Origin: Anastatus disparis
Lineage: Eukaryota > Arthropoda > Insecta > Hymenoptera > Eupelmidae
Direction of reading: 5' to 3'
NCBI GenBank assembly: GCA_017163975.1
Contig: JAFFSR010000218.1
Coordinates: 12,899,501-12,963,500 of the forward strand
DNA: 64,000 bases
Positions 20,741-32,200 of this stretch are shown one piece after another. The notes beneath the pieces are model-generated. The model saw only the letters and a list, made by a program, of their open reading frames with translations. It had not been told where the DNA came from and made no database searches. A program made the position numbers and the translations under genes. How positions within the stretch are numbered: position 1 is the stretch's first letter; every line of letters begins with the position of its first letter.

Positions 20741-22834
20741 TTAAAAAATTAACTTTGCGAAATTTTTAAATTTCGGTTCAAATGTATCAGGATCTACATC
20801 GAGTTTCCTAATATCTACAAGATTTAGACAGTCCAACAAAAGAGATAATATAGTCTCTATTAAATTTAATATTTTTACATTAGTTTTGATGACTGAGAAT
20901 ATGTACCTCTTCATTAATAATCTGTCAACAATGTGTTTTTGTATATCGGATTTTGGTGTTGTTATTTCTTTTGTTATTTGGTTTGTGAAATTATTAAAAT
21001 CTTGAATAAATGAGTCATCAACTATCACGTCCATCAGTGTATCTACCGCTTGACCGAACGACTGAATATCAGTATCGTACAATAATTTGGCAACATTGGC
21101 CTTTGATTCATCTTCTAAAACATGGAAATCCGTGAGATCTTTGTTTTGGTAATACCAAACCAGAAGCTCTTTATTTTGTCCAACAATTGATTCTAATCTT
21201 TCAGCTATCATAGTGAAAATCATTTGTCGTTGAACATCGTGAATTGGCAATGAATCTTTTAACAATGTCTCACGTACTTTTTCTTTCATAACCGATAAAT
21301 CAGAAATTTTTTCAATTTGCCATGTAGATGATCTCTTTTTTATAGAATGTCCGAATGGTATTCTATGAGCTTTCATCGTGTTTTTCAATTCTGAAGAAAA
21401 AACAGGATCTATGCTGGTTTTGATTGAAACTATATTGTTAAACAAAAATATTCCACCTATGATCACTGCAAATGTGGTTGCAAATAAGTATAGAATCACA
21501 AATAATTCGAACAAACGTTTCCATTTAGCTGTTTTAAAAGTTATTGCAAGAAATTTCTGTTCAATAACTTGCCTTTCGCACTTTTCAAGTTCTAGTAGTT
21601 CTTTATCTGAAAAAAAAAATTAAAATTTTATTTCATAGCTGTGAGTAATCATGTATTTTTTTATACGACCAAAAATATTTCAATATTTGGCTATTTCAGT
21701 GCTGTGGCATTGCACAGTTGCTTGGTGCATGCGTACTTCGACTTACGTTCTCTTTACAAATTTTTTTTAAAGTCCCTTTCGCGAGAGTTAAGAAAAGAAA
21801 GTGAAGTACACTCTTTATTATTTCTAACAACTTTATTAAGACAAAAAAAGCTTTAACAACTGAAAAAAAATTAGCGAAAATGGAATTAGGTTCCGGGGTG
21901 AAACTGAGCGAGCTTACACGCTTGTCTATAGTACCGCATTTTTATCTCACGTAGCGTAATATATTATTTTAACAAGGAGAAAGAACGCGACTTTAGAATA
22001 TTTTTTCTTCTCTACAAAATCATGAAAAAAATCGTGTCCATACGGTTCAGAACTTAATTTTTTATAAGCCAAACTATTTTTGTTTAAATTACAGAGTTTA
22101 AAAAATAATTGGGCACACTGTTTTTGAATTCTTAATTAAATATTAAAGAACTTAAAATCAAAATCTTTCGGTCAAAAAATGGTCTTTCTTTGGTGATGCT
22201 TGACAGAAATGTTAACTTAAATTATAATTAACTAAACTTATTTGTAAATAAATTTTTTTTAAAAGTTGATTATTTAAATATTATAATAAATAAAATGATT
22301 TTGAAAAAAGTTTTGATTAAATTTAGTTTTATTTGTAAACTATTATTCAATAATTCTAAGTGTTGAATTAAAAACATCATGTGTAAATAAAAATTATAAT
22401 AAAAATTTGTATAAAAATATATTTGTGTAAGATTCTTATGTGTATGATGCGCAACCTACCAATTTTTTTGGCATATTCAACTTTTAAAGAGTGTGCACAT
22501 CTTGCTGGCCAAAATATTACGAAGTTATTAGTTTAAAAAACATGAACTTATATTACTAATACCATTTTATTTCTAAGGAGGGTAGAATATTAAATTAAAT
22601 ATAATAGTACATTACGTTCCGTGGAGAGATAGGCTTTTTTTACGAAACGAGAAGATTACAAGCCGAGCAGAAGACGAGGTTTGTAACAAGTTTCGTTAAA
22701 AAGCTTTTTTGTCCAAGTAACGTACTGTATTTTACGTTCCGAAAATGAGAAAAGAAGTTGCGATTTTGAGGTTAGAAGAACGTAAATTAATTATTGTACT
22801 TACCCTCGAATAACATTTTATGTTGTTTCACCAT
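20741..22834 (-). CDS. Gene E: single-pass membrane protein of unknown family
   Basis: Exons on -: 22834-22804 (MVKQHKMLFE plus one base; donor GTAAGT) and 21606-20741 (acceptor TTTCAG); 1,197 bp phase-1 intron; 298 residues. In gene D the aligned exon 1 begins further upstream at ATG CAG TTC; in E that codon is ATA, so translation must start at the later ATG. The membrane helix is at about 45-66 (LFVILYLFATTFAVIIGGIF). IPFGHSIKKRS follows, ending near 103, then MKEKVRETLLKDSLPI, AERLESIVGQNKELLVWYYQ, VAKLLYDTDI, IVDDSFIQDFNNFT, HIVDRLLMKRYIFS, ILSLLLDCLNLVDIRKLD and DPDTFEPKF. One Cys lies in the C-terminal domain. The closest relatives in the window are C and D. Function unknown. Confidence 0.86.
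21607..22803. other. Intron of gene E
   Basis: AT-rich intron with a fold-back element at 22608-22729. Short open frames near 21641-21856 are on the opposite strand and show no recognisable domain. Confidence 0.6.
22608..22729. repeat. Fold-back element in gene E intron
   Basis: The left arm TACATTACGTTCCGTGGAGA, continuing GCTTTTTTTACGAAACG and TTACAAGCC, pairs imperfectly with the right arm GGTTTGTAACAAGTTTCGTT, AAAAAGCTTTTTTGTCCAAG and TAACGTACTGTA. A third ACGTTCCG follows at about 22733. It is probably a small MITE. Confidence 0.55.
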
Positions 22835-22928
22835 AATGAACTGTATTATGAAAATATCAATTAAATTAATTCAATTATAAACTTGAATTATAAAATTTAA
22901 ATTTTTATCAGTTACAAGCTAAAAATGT

Positions 22929-22962
22929 ATCTATACTCTTTGCTAGCTACTTAAAAACTGAA
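22929..22962 (-). promoter_or_regulatory. Candidate initiator and downstream element of gene E
   Basis: On -, TTCAGTTTTTAAGTAGCTAG, followed by CAAAGAGTATAG, lies 128 bp before the ATG. The AGCAAAGAGT word is identical to that before gene C. Confidence 0.4.
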
Positions 22963-24659
22963 TTGTTGGTGTTAAAGAAAACCCTAGATGTATGTTAGTC
23001 CTTACAAAAAAAAGTAGGGGGACTCCGTTATTCAGAGTATTTACTTCATACTTGTAGGAAAATTTTCAGGACTAAATGGTTGAACACCCTAAAAATTCCC
23101 TTTTTATTAGATGGAAAATTTTGGAAACCGAATATATGAAAACCTTACACTCTCACAACTTGATGGAAAATTACCAAATCCAAATCTATGAATATTCGCT
23201 TTGTACTTAAAAGAATATTGTTTGATTTAAATCTAGGAATATTTTTAAATACATCAATAATAATTTCAATAAATTAAAATTCTTAGGAATTCGTAGGAAT
23301 TAATATTTAAAAAATGCTTCTTACCGAGTGATTTGATTTTATGTCGTAAAGTTGTCAAAATCAGTAATTTATGCGATTTCCTGCTCGAAAAATACTAAAT
23401 ATATTGTAATTTTACATACAGCATTATCTTCAAGATTTAAACTATAAGTTAAAATTATATGATGACAGTTGATATCTTTGAGGCACAAAATGAGGGGCGA
23501 AATATCCTTTCCAGACCGTGTAACACAAAATGTCTACGATAAAGGTAACGGTTGCGAGGATGCTAAAGCGCGCATCGCGCATACGACTCGCTGTAAATAT
23601 TAAAATAAAATTGATGTAGTGTATGCGAAATTGCAATCTATTTAGTAGTTTCGAGCCAAAAATATTTAAAAAATTGCAAATTACTATAGTCTGATGACAT
23701 CAAGTCACAAATAACTCGGAAAAGAAGCCGAATTGAATTATATGTTCTTTTACAAAAAGTGTTTACGTTTACATCTGCTTTTTACAAGTTTTTCATTTCT
23801 TATAAGTTATTGTTCCAGTCGAAAATAAATTTTTACTCATTACAATATACAGAACTCAATAAAAAAATTTGATGTATTAAAAATACAAAAAAGAATTAAT
23901 CTATTCAAATCTTATTTATGGGAGTAAATCGTTTAACTCGAATTTCGATTACAATTATGTAAAATATTAATAAAGATTTGAAAATATACTTTTAGTATTT
24001 TTTATGCGTTACCCATCAATGTAGGAAATATGTATGTATTTTCCATATTTCTTTATTACCTATACAGATTTATTATAACATAATAATCAACTTTGATAAA
24101 GTGGTGTACCTTTACTATTGTAAATCGAGAATAAAGTAAGAATTCGAGTTTGTAAAATGATACTTATAGAAAATCAATTCTTACAACCTTTTGATAAGTT
24201 ACGTATTTGTAAGAAATTTGTAAAATAATGATTTTAGCGGAAAATCAACTTTTACAACCTTTAATATCGTATAGAATATCAGACCCTTTCTACTGAGTCC
24301 ATTTTATACACAGATTATATGTCATTGAAAAAGTTTATTTTCAAAGTAATTGGGTAAGCTTTTTGCATCTTACCTTCTAGTTTTTATATTATAATATTAT
24401 ATTTTTCAAATAATTTAAAATACTTTTTAAATATACAATTATATAAAAGCATACCTCTTGCATATTTTAGTAATTATTTTGAATTTCTTAGATTTATAGT
24501 GTTAAGCCTTAAAGATCCTGATTGTAATTTATAGACATTCTGTAACTGTTTAAAATATTTAAGAAATCTAATTTTATAAATTTCTACTTTTTTTGTGATA
24601 AGAAAAATTTTATATAAAGTTACATGACAAACTCAGTCTTTCACTTTTGGTCGTCGACT
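22963..24659. other. Intergenic between gene E and odorant receptor 1
   Basis: AT-rich, 1.7 kb, no gene seen. A GC-raised patch at about 23470-23600 contains GCGCGCATCGCGC. It could be regulatory, but nothing ties it to a gene. Confidence 0.45.
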
Positions 24660-24876
24660 GTGCTTTGTGATTCCCCCTCCAATCCTTTGTTCATCCCTGT
24701 GCTGCAGTATTCATTCTAACAATCGTACTTATACTTTAAAATTACGTAATGTACTCATAGCAGCAAAATAATCAAATTACGTTAACCAGTTCCTGGAAAC
24801 ACTTTACGAGCGATCGATATTTGAGGAACATTCAACGCAGTCGTCAAATAGAGTTTGAAAAAGAAAGAACATCACT
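24660..24876 (+). promoter_or_regulatory. Upstream region of odorant receptor 1, similar to that of receptor 2
   Basis: The order of words matches 29039-29254: a C/T-rich stretch with TCATCCCTGTG or TTATCCCTACC, ACTTATACTTTAAAATTACG or GTTATACTTAAAACTTG, GTTAACCAGTTCCTG, and CGATCGATATTTGAGGA followed by ATTCA and AGTCGTCAAA. The ATTCA near 24830 (ATTCAGTATAGTC in receptor 2) resembles an initiator about 45 bp before the ATG. Confidence 0.5.
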
Positions 24877-26788
24877 ATGGAAGCTGAATTGATTAGATAT
24901 AAAAATTATTCAAGACGCGTCAAATGGTTCTTAATTATATCTGGTCTTTGGCCAAATGTTCATCATATAGTTAAAAGAATTTTATCCTTTATATCATTTT
25001 TCACTATATTCGTTGTAGCAGCTTCATCAACTTATTATTGCTTTAAAAATGCTACCAATATAATGATGTTTACCAGGGGTATGGGCATATCTGTTAGTTT
25101 TTTTTCAGCTTTGATGAAGGTAATGTTTCGGTAATTTTTGATAGCTCAACTTAATAATAAATACTTTTGATCAAATTTCAATAAATACTTAAACAACGAA
25201 TCTTTTAACTGTGTTGTTGAATTTCTAATCAAAATAAGTAAAATCTAAAAATTTATTTTAAGGTATGCATTTTTCTTTTTCATCACGAAGATCTCACGTA
25301 CCTGGACCACTTTTTATCAAACAGATACAACGAGGACCTAAAAAATACAAATAATCATATATACTTACTAAGCAACCTCACTGACTTCACTTCTTTTACG
25401 TACCTTCATTTAGCATCAGCAGTTGTATCCATATCAATGTACATGGTAAAACCATTGCTTATATTAAGACAGTACGGCAAGTACGTTCTGGTATACCCAA
25501 CGATGTTTCCCTTTTTTTACGAACCTGGTGGAGTTGTTTATTGGATTTTATATTATATTCAAGTATTAGCTGCTTGGTCATTAGGAACAGTTACTATTGG
25601 GGTTGATTGTGTTTTTGGATTGTATGCTTTACAGGTATGCGGTGAGTCTAGGATTTTATCGAAAAAGTTTAGCGATTTACGTATGGATTTAGAAAATAGG
25701 ATGGAGTTTAGAGAATGTATTGAGAGACATTACATGCTTATAAATGTTAAACATAGAATGGAAAATTTATTTGGACTTATTACACTCTGGTTGGCTATAT
25801 CAGGAGCTTTAGTACTGTGTTCACTTGTGTTTCATGTGACTGAGGTATGACAAGTTATTCCTTTCATTTTAATTTTTAAATATAAATAAATGATAATTCC
25901 TTAATAAATGCATGAATCAGAAATAGTTATTAAATTTTTAATTATATTTACAAAAGAATCAATCTGACTTCTCTTTTTTTATTTGCACATCATCAATAAT
26001 TTCAAATCATAATAGTATATTATGATACTTGTGGCATAAGTAGCCTATTATGGCACGACGTATATGATAATTCACGTTGTGCAATAGACCACTTATGTTA
26101 CGAGTATCGTGCGATATTTTATAGCACTGACTAACATAAATCCACTGCCACACCTGTCCGTGACATTAGCAGTCCATTTATGCCACGGATAATAAATATG
26201 GATTTATGCCACGGAGTATTACAAAATATTTTTATCTCACTGAATTTGCTTTCTGTTAAACTTTTACTAACCGTATAATATTTTTTAAAGTCACTTAAAA
26301 ACCATATAAATTACGGAGTAACATGCCACTTACTTATGTATATCATGGTGAAATTTTTACAAATTTTCATGTATGCTTGGTATGGTAATCGCATAGCCGA
26401 TGAGGTTAGTATTATATGACGATTAAAAATATATAAAATCAGAATTAATAAGTAAGGGATATATGACTTTTTTTTAAATATAGAGCAGAGCCTGCTTGGA
26501 TTCAATATATAACTCTCATTGGCCAGATTCTTGCAACACAAATTTCAAAAATGACTTGCTCATCGTTTTGGCACAAGAACCATTAATTTTGGTTGCAAAA
26601 GGCTGCATACGAATACAATTGGATATGTTTACTAATGTAATTGATAATATTAACAAAATTCAATTTGCTGCTGGATTTATGAGAAATTAATTTTACTGAA
26701 TAATCCAAAATTTTTTATATTTTTATAGATTATGAAAGCTTCGGTATCATATTTTCATCTATTACGTGCTATCAACGAGGCTGAATAA
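24877..26788 (+). CDS. Odorant receptor 1 (7tm_6 family)
   Basis: Five exons: 24877-25119, 25263-25844, 26291-26404, 26484-26636 and 26729-26788; all junctions are GT-AG and phase 0. The product is 383 residues, normal for insect odorant receptors, with no broken frame. It starts MEAELIRYKNYSR, then the typical early FLIISGLWP. Several hydrophobic helices follow, including the second-exon stretches ending in LWLAISGALVLCSLVF. The signature C-terminal half is present: QIFMYAWYGNRIADE, then SIYNSHWPDS, LLIVLAQEPL and the last-exon MKASVSYFHLLR of helix 7. Such receptors form ligand-gated cation channels with Orco in the dendrites of olfactory neurons, with the N-terminus inside the cell. The ligand cannot be read from sequence. 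The neighbour 29255-33081 is a close paralogue. A possible AATAAA follows about 70 bp after the stop. Confidence 0.95.
25845..26290. other. Intron 2 of odorant receptor 1
   Basis: The 446 bp intron contains an inverted repeat at 26021-26111 and, after it, two copies of TTTATGCCACGG (about 26175 and 26203). Confidence 0.75.
26021..26111. repeat. Fold-back repeat in receptor 1 intron 2
   Basis: TATGATACTTGTGGCATAAG (26021 onward, then TAGCCTATTATGGCACGACGT) pairs imperfectly with ACGTTGTGCAATAGACCACT, TATGTTACGAGTATCGTG ending at 26111. The loop is about 12 bp. Probably a small MITE. Confidence 0.6.
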
Positions 26789-27123
26789 CACCAACGTACA
26801 AAGTTATTTAAAAATTTGAAATTTTATATTCACACTGATTTGAATAATATTAAATATTCAAATAAATAATCAAATTTTTTATCGATAAATGAAAATTTTT
26901 ATTGTTCATTAATTAAAATTATTTGATGTACCACAAATGCGAAAAATGAAAGGTAAATATGTTATCTTTCTTATTTTAGAAAAGTCAAATCACTTATAAA
27001 TTGGCAATCATGTAAAAAATTCTGAAGTTAAAATATACGTACAGTTATCAATTTCAGAAGTAGAGAATTTTGGACGAAAAAATATTAAATTTTCATATTA
27101 TATATTGCATATTATTTTCATAC

Positions 27124-27249
27124 ACGGTTAGAAATATTAATGGATAAGTCTGTTGAAAACGGTCTAAACATTAGTTTTCGAGTAAAGTAAGAAACGAGAA
27201 AAATTGAAGTTAAGTTTTTTCTCGTCTCATACTTTACTCGAAGACTAAT
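27124..27249. mobile_element. Fold-back with a CACGGTTAGAAA end
   Basis: CACGGTTAGAAATATTAATG at 27124 matches one end of the element in receptor 2 intron 4 (inverted complement of 32834-32853). To the right, ATTAGTTTTCGAGTAAAGTA (27170 onward) pairs with TACTTTACTCGAAGACTAAT ending at 27249. The relation between the two parts is unclear. Confidence 0.5.
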
Positions 27250-27810
27250 AAGAAATTTTTACTTTTTTATAGAATAAAATTGTTTGGTCGTTCTGAAATC
27301 TATGGGGGATAACTCTTACTTATGTATAAAAATATATTTATAGTTTGTAATTTATAACGAAAATTTATATAAGACAAGGATAGAGCTATACGGTAGCCTC
27401 TTAACTGTGTATACATTACATAAAAACGTTCACAAATCATAAAATATGTTTTTATTTTGCACAATATAAAAAACGCCATTTTTGCTATTTTAAAGTCATA
27501 CCCTTGCTGTACATATGTTTAAATATTTAAAAATATTCATTGTGATAGAAAATTAATAAAGGATCAAATAATCATAATAAATAGAAATTAAACAAAAATT
27601 ACAATAGTTGATACATAAATTTAATTGAACAAATTCTATATAACTATCAATTTAATGTACATTTTAAAGATTATTTTATTTAGAATAATTAAAACTCAAG
27701 AGTGAATTTTCATGAATCTAAAATACTTTTTGTTAGTTCGATTTAATATTTATATTTTTTTTTATAAAATATTTGTTTTAAAAAAATTTAAATCTTTGTA
27801 ATTCTATCTC

Positions 27811-28192
27811 TTAAGGAGATGTAAAACGGACACTACACCTGTACTTATAGATATTAGCTTCCTTTCTATTTTATTGCTGAATCTCCAGAAAACAAATGCA
27901 TTAGCTTGTAGTATGTACCATGATGATTATTTTGATAAGTTTTCAAATAAATTCATTTATTAGCTTTTGAGATATTTGGATTCCTGTACAAAATTGAAAA
28001 ATTTTAATAAATAATTTTGGAACCCAAAATTCTCAATAACTAATGAATGAATTCATTTAAAAATTTAACTGAATAATCTTCATGGTACATACTACAACTT
28101 AATGCATTTTTTTATTGAAAATTTTGCAATAAAATGTAAAGATAGTGAATATTTATGAGTACAGGTGTAGTGTCCATTTTACATCCCCTTAA
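27811..28192. mobile_element. TTAA MITE family 1 (piggyBac-like), intact
   Basis: Bounded by TTAA on both sides. Left end GGAGATGTAAAACGGACACT with ACACCTGTAC; right end GTACAGGTGTAGTGTCCATT then TTACATCCCC. The two halves are nearly complete inverted repeats (GATTATTTTGATAAG against TTAACTGAATAATC). It has no coding capacity. TTAA duplication is the hallmark of piggyBac-type insertion; the class is inferred from that alone. Confidence 0.85.
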
Positions 28193-28405
28193 GGTGATGT
28201 AATACGGCATATATTTAATACATAGTTACCGACATTGCAGTTTCGCAAATTTTTAATCTTTATTAAAAAATTCTCCGAAACATCTCTATATCATGCTTTT
28301 TAATTTTTAAAATAGGAGGCTTTAATATAGAGATATTTTAAAATAATTTTGATTAAGAATAAAAAATTTGGAAAACTGTAATGTCGGTATTTTACATCCC
28401 CTTAA
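28189..28405. mobile_element. TTAA MITE family 2 (piggyBac-like), intact
   Basis: It begins in the same TTAA that ends the preceding element and closes with TTAA at 28402-28405. Left end GGTGATGTAATACGGCAT; right end GTCGGTATTTTACATCCCC. Subterminal inverted words are ACCGACATTGCAGTTT and AAACTGTAATGTCGGT. The internal sequence differs from family 1, while the outermost GATGTAA bases are shared. Confidence 0.8.
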
Positions 28406-29038
28406 ATTGAAAAATGTATATTCTTTAAAAATAATATGTAACTCTCTAGAAGAAGTTATTCTTTTTTAGATCTATTTAAAAGAAATACAATCATTGATTA
28501 AAAATAAATAATAAAATTTTGATTTTTCCAATAAATAATGTTTTTTGTACTAAAACTATTCGCGTTGTTTGTTGTTTTTATTGTAAGCATAAGGTTAACA
28601 TTTTTTTTATTTCACATAATTCATAAACTGCTCATTTTTAAGTTACCATATTATGTGGGAAATAGATCATATATAATCATATGGAAGAAGTTATGTTTGT
28701 TATTTATTATACTTTTACTACTTGTTAATAAGAAATTAAGAATTGTTTCTTACCCAATACCTTTTGTCTACGAATCCATAACAATATGAGCGAAAATTTG
28801 TATTTCTGTAAAATAACGTATTTATTTACTCTTTCATAAATTTTTATTAAAAACTGAAAAGAGTACATATTGTTTATACTAAATAGTATTTTCCATAATT
28901 TTCTTTTCATTAAGCTGTATTGTCAATTAATAACTTGAATTATTGACTGAATTATTTTATGCAACTGAATTTGATAATGTTGAACGTATCTTCAAGTTGG
29001 AGACCAACTGATTTCTTCGACCCCAACACAGAACTAAG

Positions 29039-29254
29039 CTTTGCTCTTCCCTCTCTACATTTTCTTTTATCCCTACCTCATACGATACTTACCTTAACAG
29101 TTATACTTAAAACTTGAAAATTGTGTAATACGATGATATCTGTAAAATACTTGAATTACCTTAACCGATTCTTGAGGTAATGACATGACGATCGATATTT
29201 GAGGAGTATTCAGTATAGTCGTCAAAAAGACTTGAACAAAGAAAGATCTTTACG
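29039..29254 (+). promoter_or_regulatory. Upstream region of odorant receptor 2, similar to that of receptor 1
   Basis: Matches 24660-24876 word for word in order. The best-conserved block is CGATCGATATTTGAGGAG, followed by ATTCAGTATAGTCGTCAAA, ending about 25 bp before the ATG. TTCAGT is a plausible initiator at 29219-29224 or just before. Confidence 0.5.
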
Positions 29255-32200
29255 ATGGAAGCTGAATTGAACAGGTATAAGAATTACTCACGTCACATAA
29301 AATGGTTTTTGGTTGCATCAGGTCTTTGGCCAGGCAATCATCCAATTGTCAAAAGGATTTTATCATTTCTGACTTTCTTCACAACTTTAAGTGTGACAAT
29401 CACCGTATCCAAGTACTGTATTCATAACATCACAAATATTATGATATTAACAAAGGGTATGGGAATAGCCGTTAGCTTTTCTTCAGTTGTTATGAAGGTA
29501 AAATCTAATACTAATTTAAGCTTATTAATCATGCTTACAAATAAATAGAATATTTGTATTTTAATATAAAATTATTCAATTGAAGATTCATAAATAAGAA
29601 CACATAGGTAATGATATTTAAATGGACTATGTGTCCTTTTTATTTCTGAACCCTCAGTTTTAAAAAATTTGACAATTAAATATTATTTTTATATCTATTT
29701 TTAAAGGCTTTATGTCTCTCACCAGATTCCCCAAAAAATAATATTTTCCTTTTAACAACTATCCAAGGTTTGTATTTTCTTGTTGCATCACGACGACCTC
29801 GTCTATCTTGACAATGTTTTGTCGGACAGGTATAATCAGGATTTAAAAATCCCAGAAGATAGAACAGATCTGCTAAATAATTTATCAGCTTTTACTTATT
29901 CTATGTATTTGGATGCTATAACGGTAGTCCTAACCATATTTATGTATAGTATAAAACCGCTGATAGCCTTAAAAAAGTACGGCAAGTACGTTCTTGTGTA
30001 TCCAGCGATCTATCCATTTTCTTATAAACCTGGAGGTTTGATACATTGGATTTTATATTTCATCGAAGTTTATGGCGGCTGGTCTCTTTGGATGGTAACT
30101 ATAGGTGTAGATTGTCTTTTTGGATTGTACGCATTACAAATGTGCGGAGAATTGAGGATACTTGGAAAAAAATTCAATGATTTACGTATGGATTTAAAGT
30201 ATAATATTAAACTAAGGGAATGCATTCAAAGGCATTATTTGTTGCTAAATGCCAAACATAGACTTGAAAATTTATTTGGACTCATCTCAATTTGGCTGGC
30301 CATTTCGGGAGCTTTAGTATTGTGTTCCCTTATTTTCCAGGTTGCTGAGGTATAAATTTATCCTACTATCATATATTTTTTCTTATTATATATTAAATAA
30401 ACGAAACCATAATACTAAATAGACATTCTTATTTTGTATTATATATGAATATGCATGTATTTATAGCAATAAATATTTACAAATATAGTTGATACAACAT
30501 AACTTCGTGTTTAATATTAAAAATTAAAAGTATTTTCTATTTTATTTCTAAACAATTCATAATGTATATTCAATTAGTAATTATGACAGTTACACTGTAA
30601 GTTTTTTAAATGATAATTTTACACAAATCAATATTTGATACACGAAATTATGACAGTTTCAATTCTAAGAACGATTTATACTCTTAAATTAAAAGATCTA
30701 CTAGAGGCTGTATCTGCATTCAGTTATATTTAACTTCGCTTTCATAATAAGTAACTTGCCGTCGAGGCGTGATCACGCTTCTTGACTGCTATATTGAACA
30801 TAGCATTAACTTATTTCTAAATTCAATATATTTTAAAATTATAAAGCTAACTACGTTATAATAATCGTATTGAATATCATATTTATTATATGATTCTTTA
30901 TATAAATATGATTTTTAAACATTGCACAATGTCATAATTATAATATTTATTTGGTTTTATTGAATTATCATTAGAAGAATTTGATAAAAATTTTAAATGA
31001 ATCTACTTTTAATTTATGTTTAAGACTTTTAATTTTCGTCAATATTTCTAAATAACAAACACTTACGTCCATAAAACAAAGACAAAACTTTTTTAAAGGC
31101 GACCAAAAACAATGTCAGTTTGGTGCACGTATGCCACTTGTGTTGTTATATTATACCAAAATCTTTGCAAATTTTTATGTATGCTTGGTACGGTAATCGT
31201 ATAGCTGATGAGGTGAGTAAAATATCGATGAAATAAAAGCATATCAGGAAAATCAATGATAAAATTTTATTGCGCAGAGCGAAATGTGTCTATACTCAGT
31301 GTACAATTCGCATTGGCCAGATTCTAAAACCACGAAATTCAAACATGACCTGCTCATCGTTTTAGCGCAGGAACCTTTGGTACTGGTAGCGAAAGGATGT
31401 ATGCAAATACAATTAGATATGTTTACTAAAGTAATTAATATTTTATTTAAATATATCATTTTATTTTTTGTATTAACTTATTAACTCCTAAAATTTTTCG
31501 AAAAAACGGATTTATATTTATTTCTGTGAAAATTTACTAAATATTTATCCGTAACATACAAAGTATCAATGAATATTGATAGCGAGAATTAAATTTTGAA
31601 ATGCAGTACATTATATTTATAAATAAATCAAACCTTAGTTTACTTCGAACGTCTTAGCCATTGGACTACCGCCGTTCTGTTCTTCATATTCTATTGTTGC
31701 TGTTCGTACTATTTTCCATATTGGATTAATTTTGATTCTTTATGTATAAACCTCCAGACAGATATCAAGAGTAAAATAATCTTTGATTATAACATTTTAA
31801 AGTTTCTTATGCATGATTTCTGAAACTTCTTCCACAAGGGAATCGAAGGCTACTTTTTTTATGATCTAATATATAATTATTTTAAGTTATTATCAAACAC
31901 ATAGATAAAATATAAGGTTTGATCAATAATTTTTATTGTAACAGCAGTCATTTTTACAGAACTTCTCCATATGTTTTGTGATATTTGATCATAATAATTG
32001 AGAAGAAATGTTGCTGCAATTTTCATGTACAATTCCTTTGTAAATTTTATAGAAAAATTCTCTCTGTGTGTAGGAGTATATTAGTATGCGTGTATGTGTA
32101 CGTATATGTGGAAAGCGGTCATCAATGAAAGTAAGCACATGTTTGCAAATATATGCACGTAAGTATAATCACAAGTGAGTTGCTAAGAGTTGAAGATATC

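Larger units (their letters stand above)
26789..29038. other. Intergenic between the two odorant receptors
   Basis: 2.3 kb filled largely by mobile DNA: a CACGGTTAGAAA fold-back (27124-27249) and two abutting TTAA MITEs (27811-28192 and 28189-28405). An 83-codon frame at 28538-28789 is hydrophobic and AT-rich with no known relative; I treat it as noise. Confidence 0.6.

Noticed and set aside
28538..28789. Hydrophobic 83-codon frame between the receptors
   Set aside because: Composition follows T-rich DNA. It lacks any receptor motif and is not similar to the receptor exons.
31640..31690. tRNA-like segment (on -, GGTAGTCCAATGGCTAAGACG)
   Set aside because: Resembles an A box only loosely, has no B box at the right distance and no clover-leaf fold; it lies in an intron.
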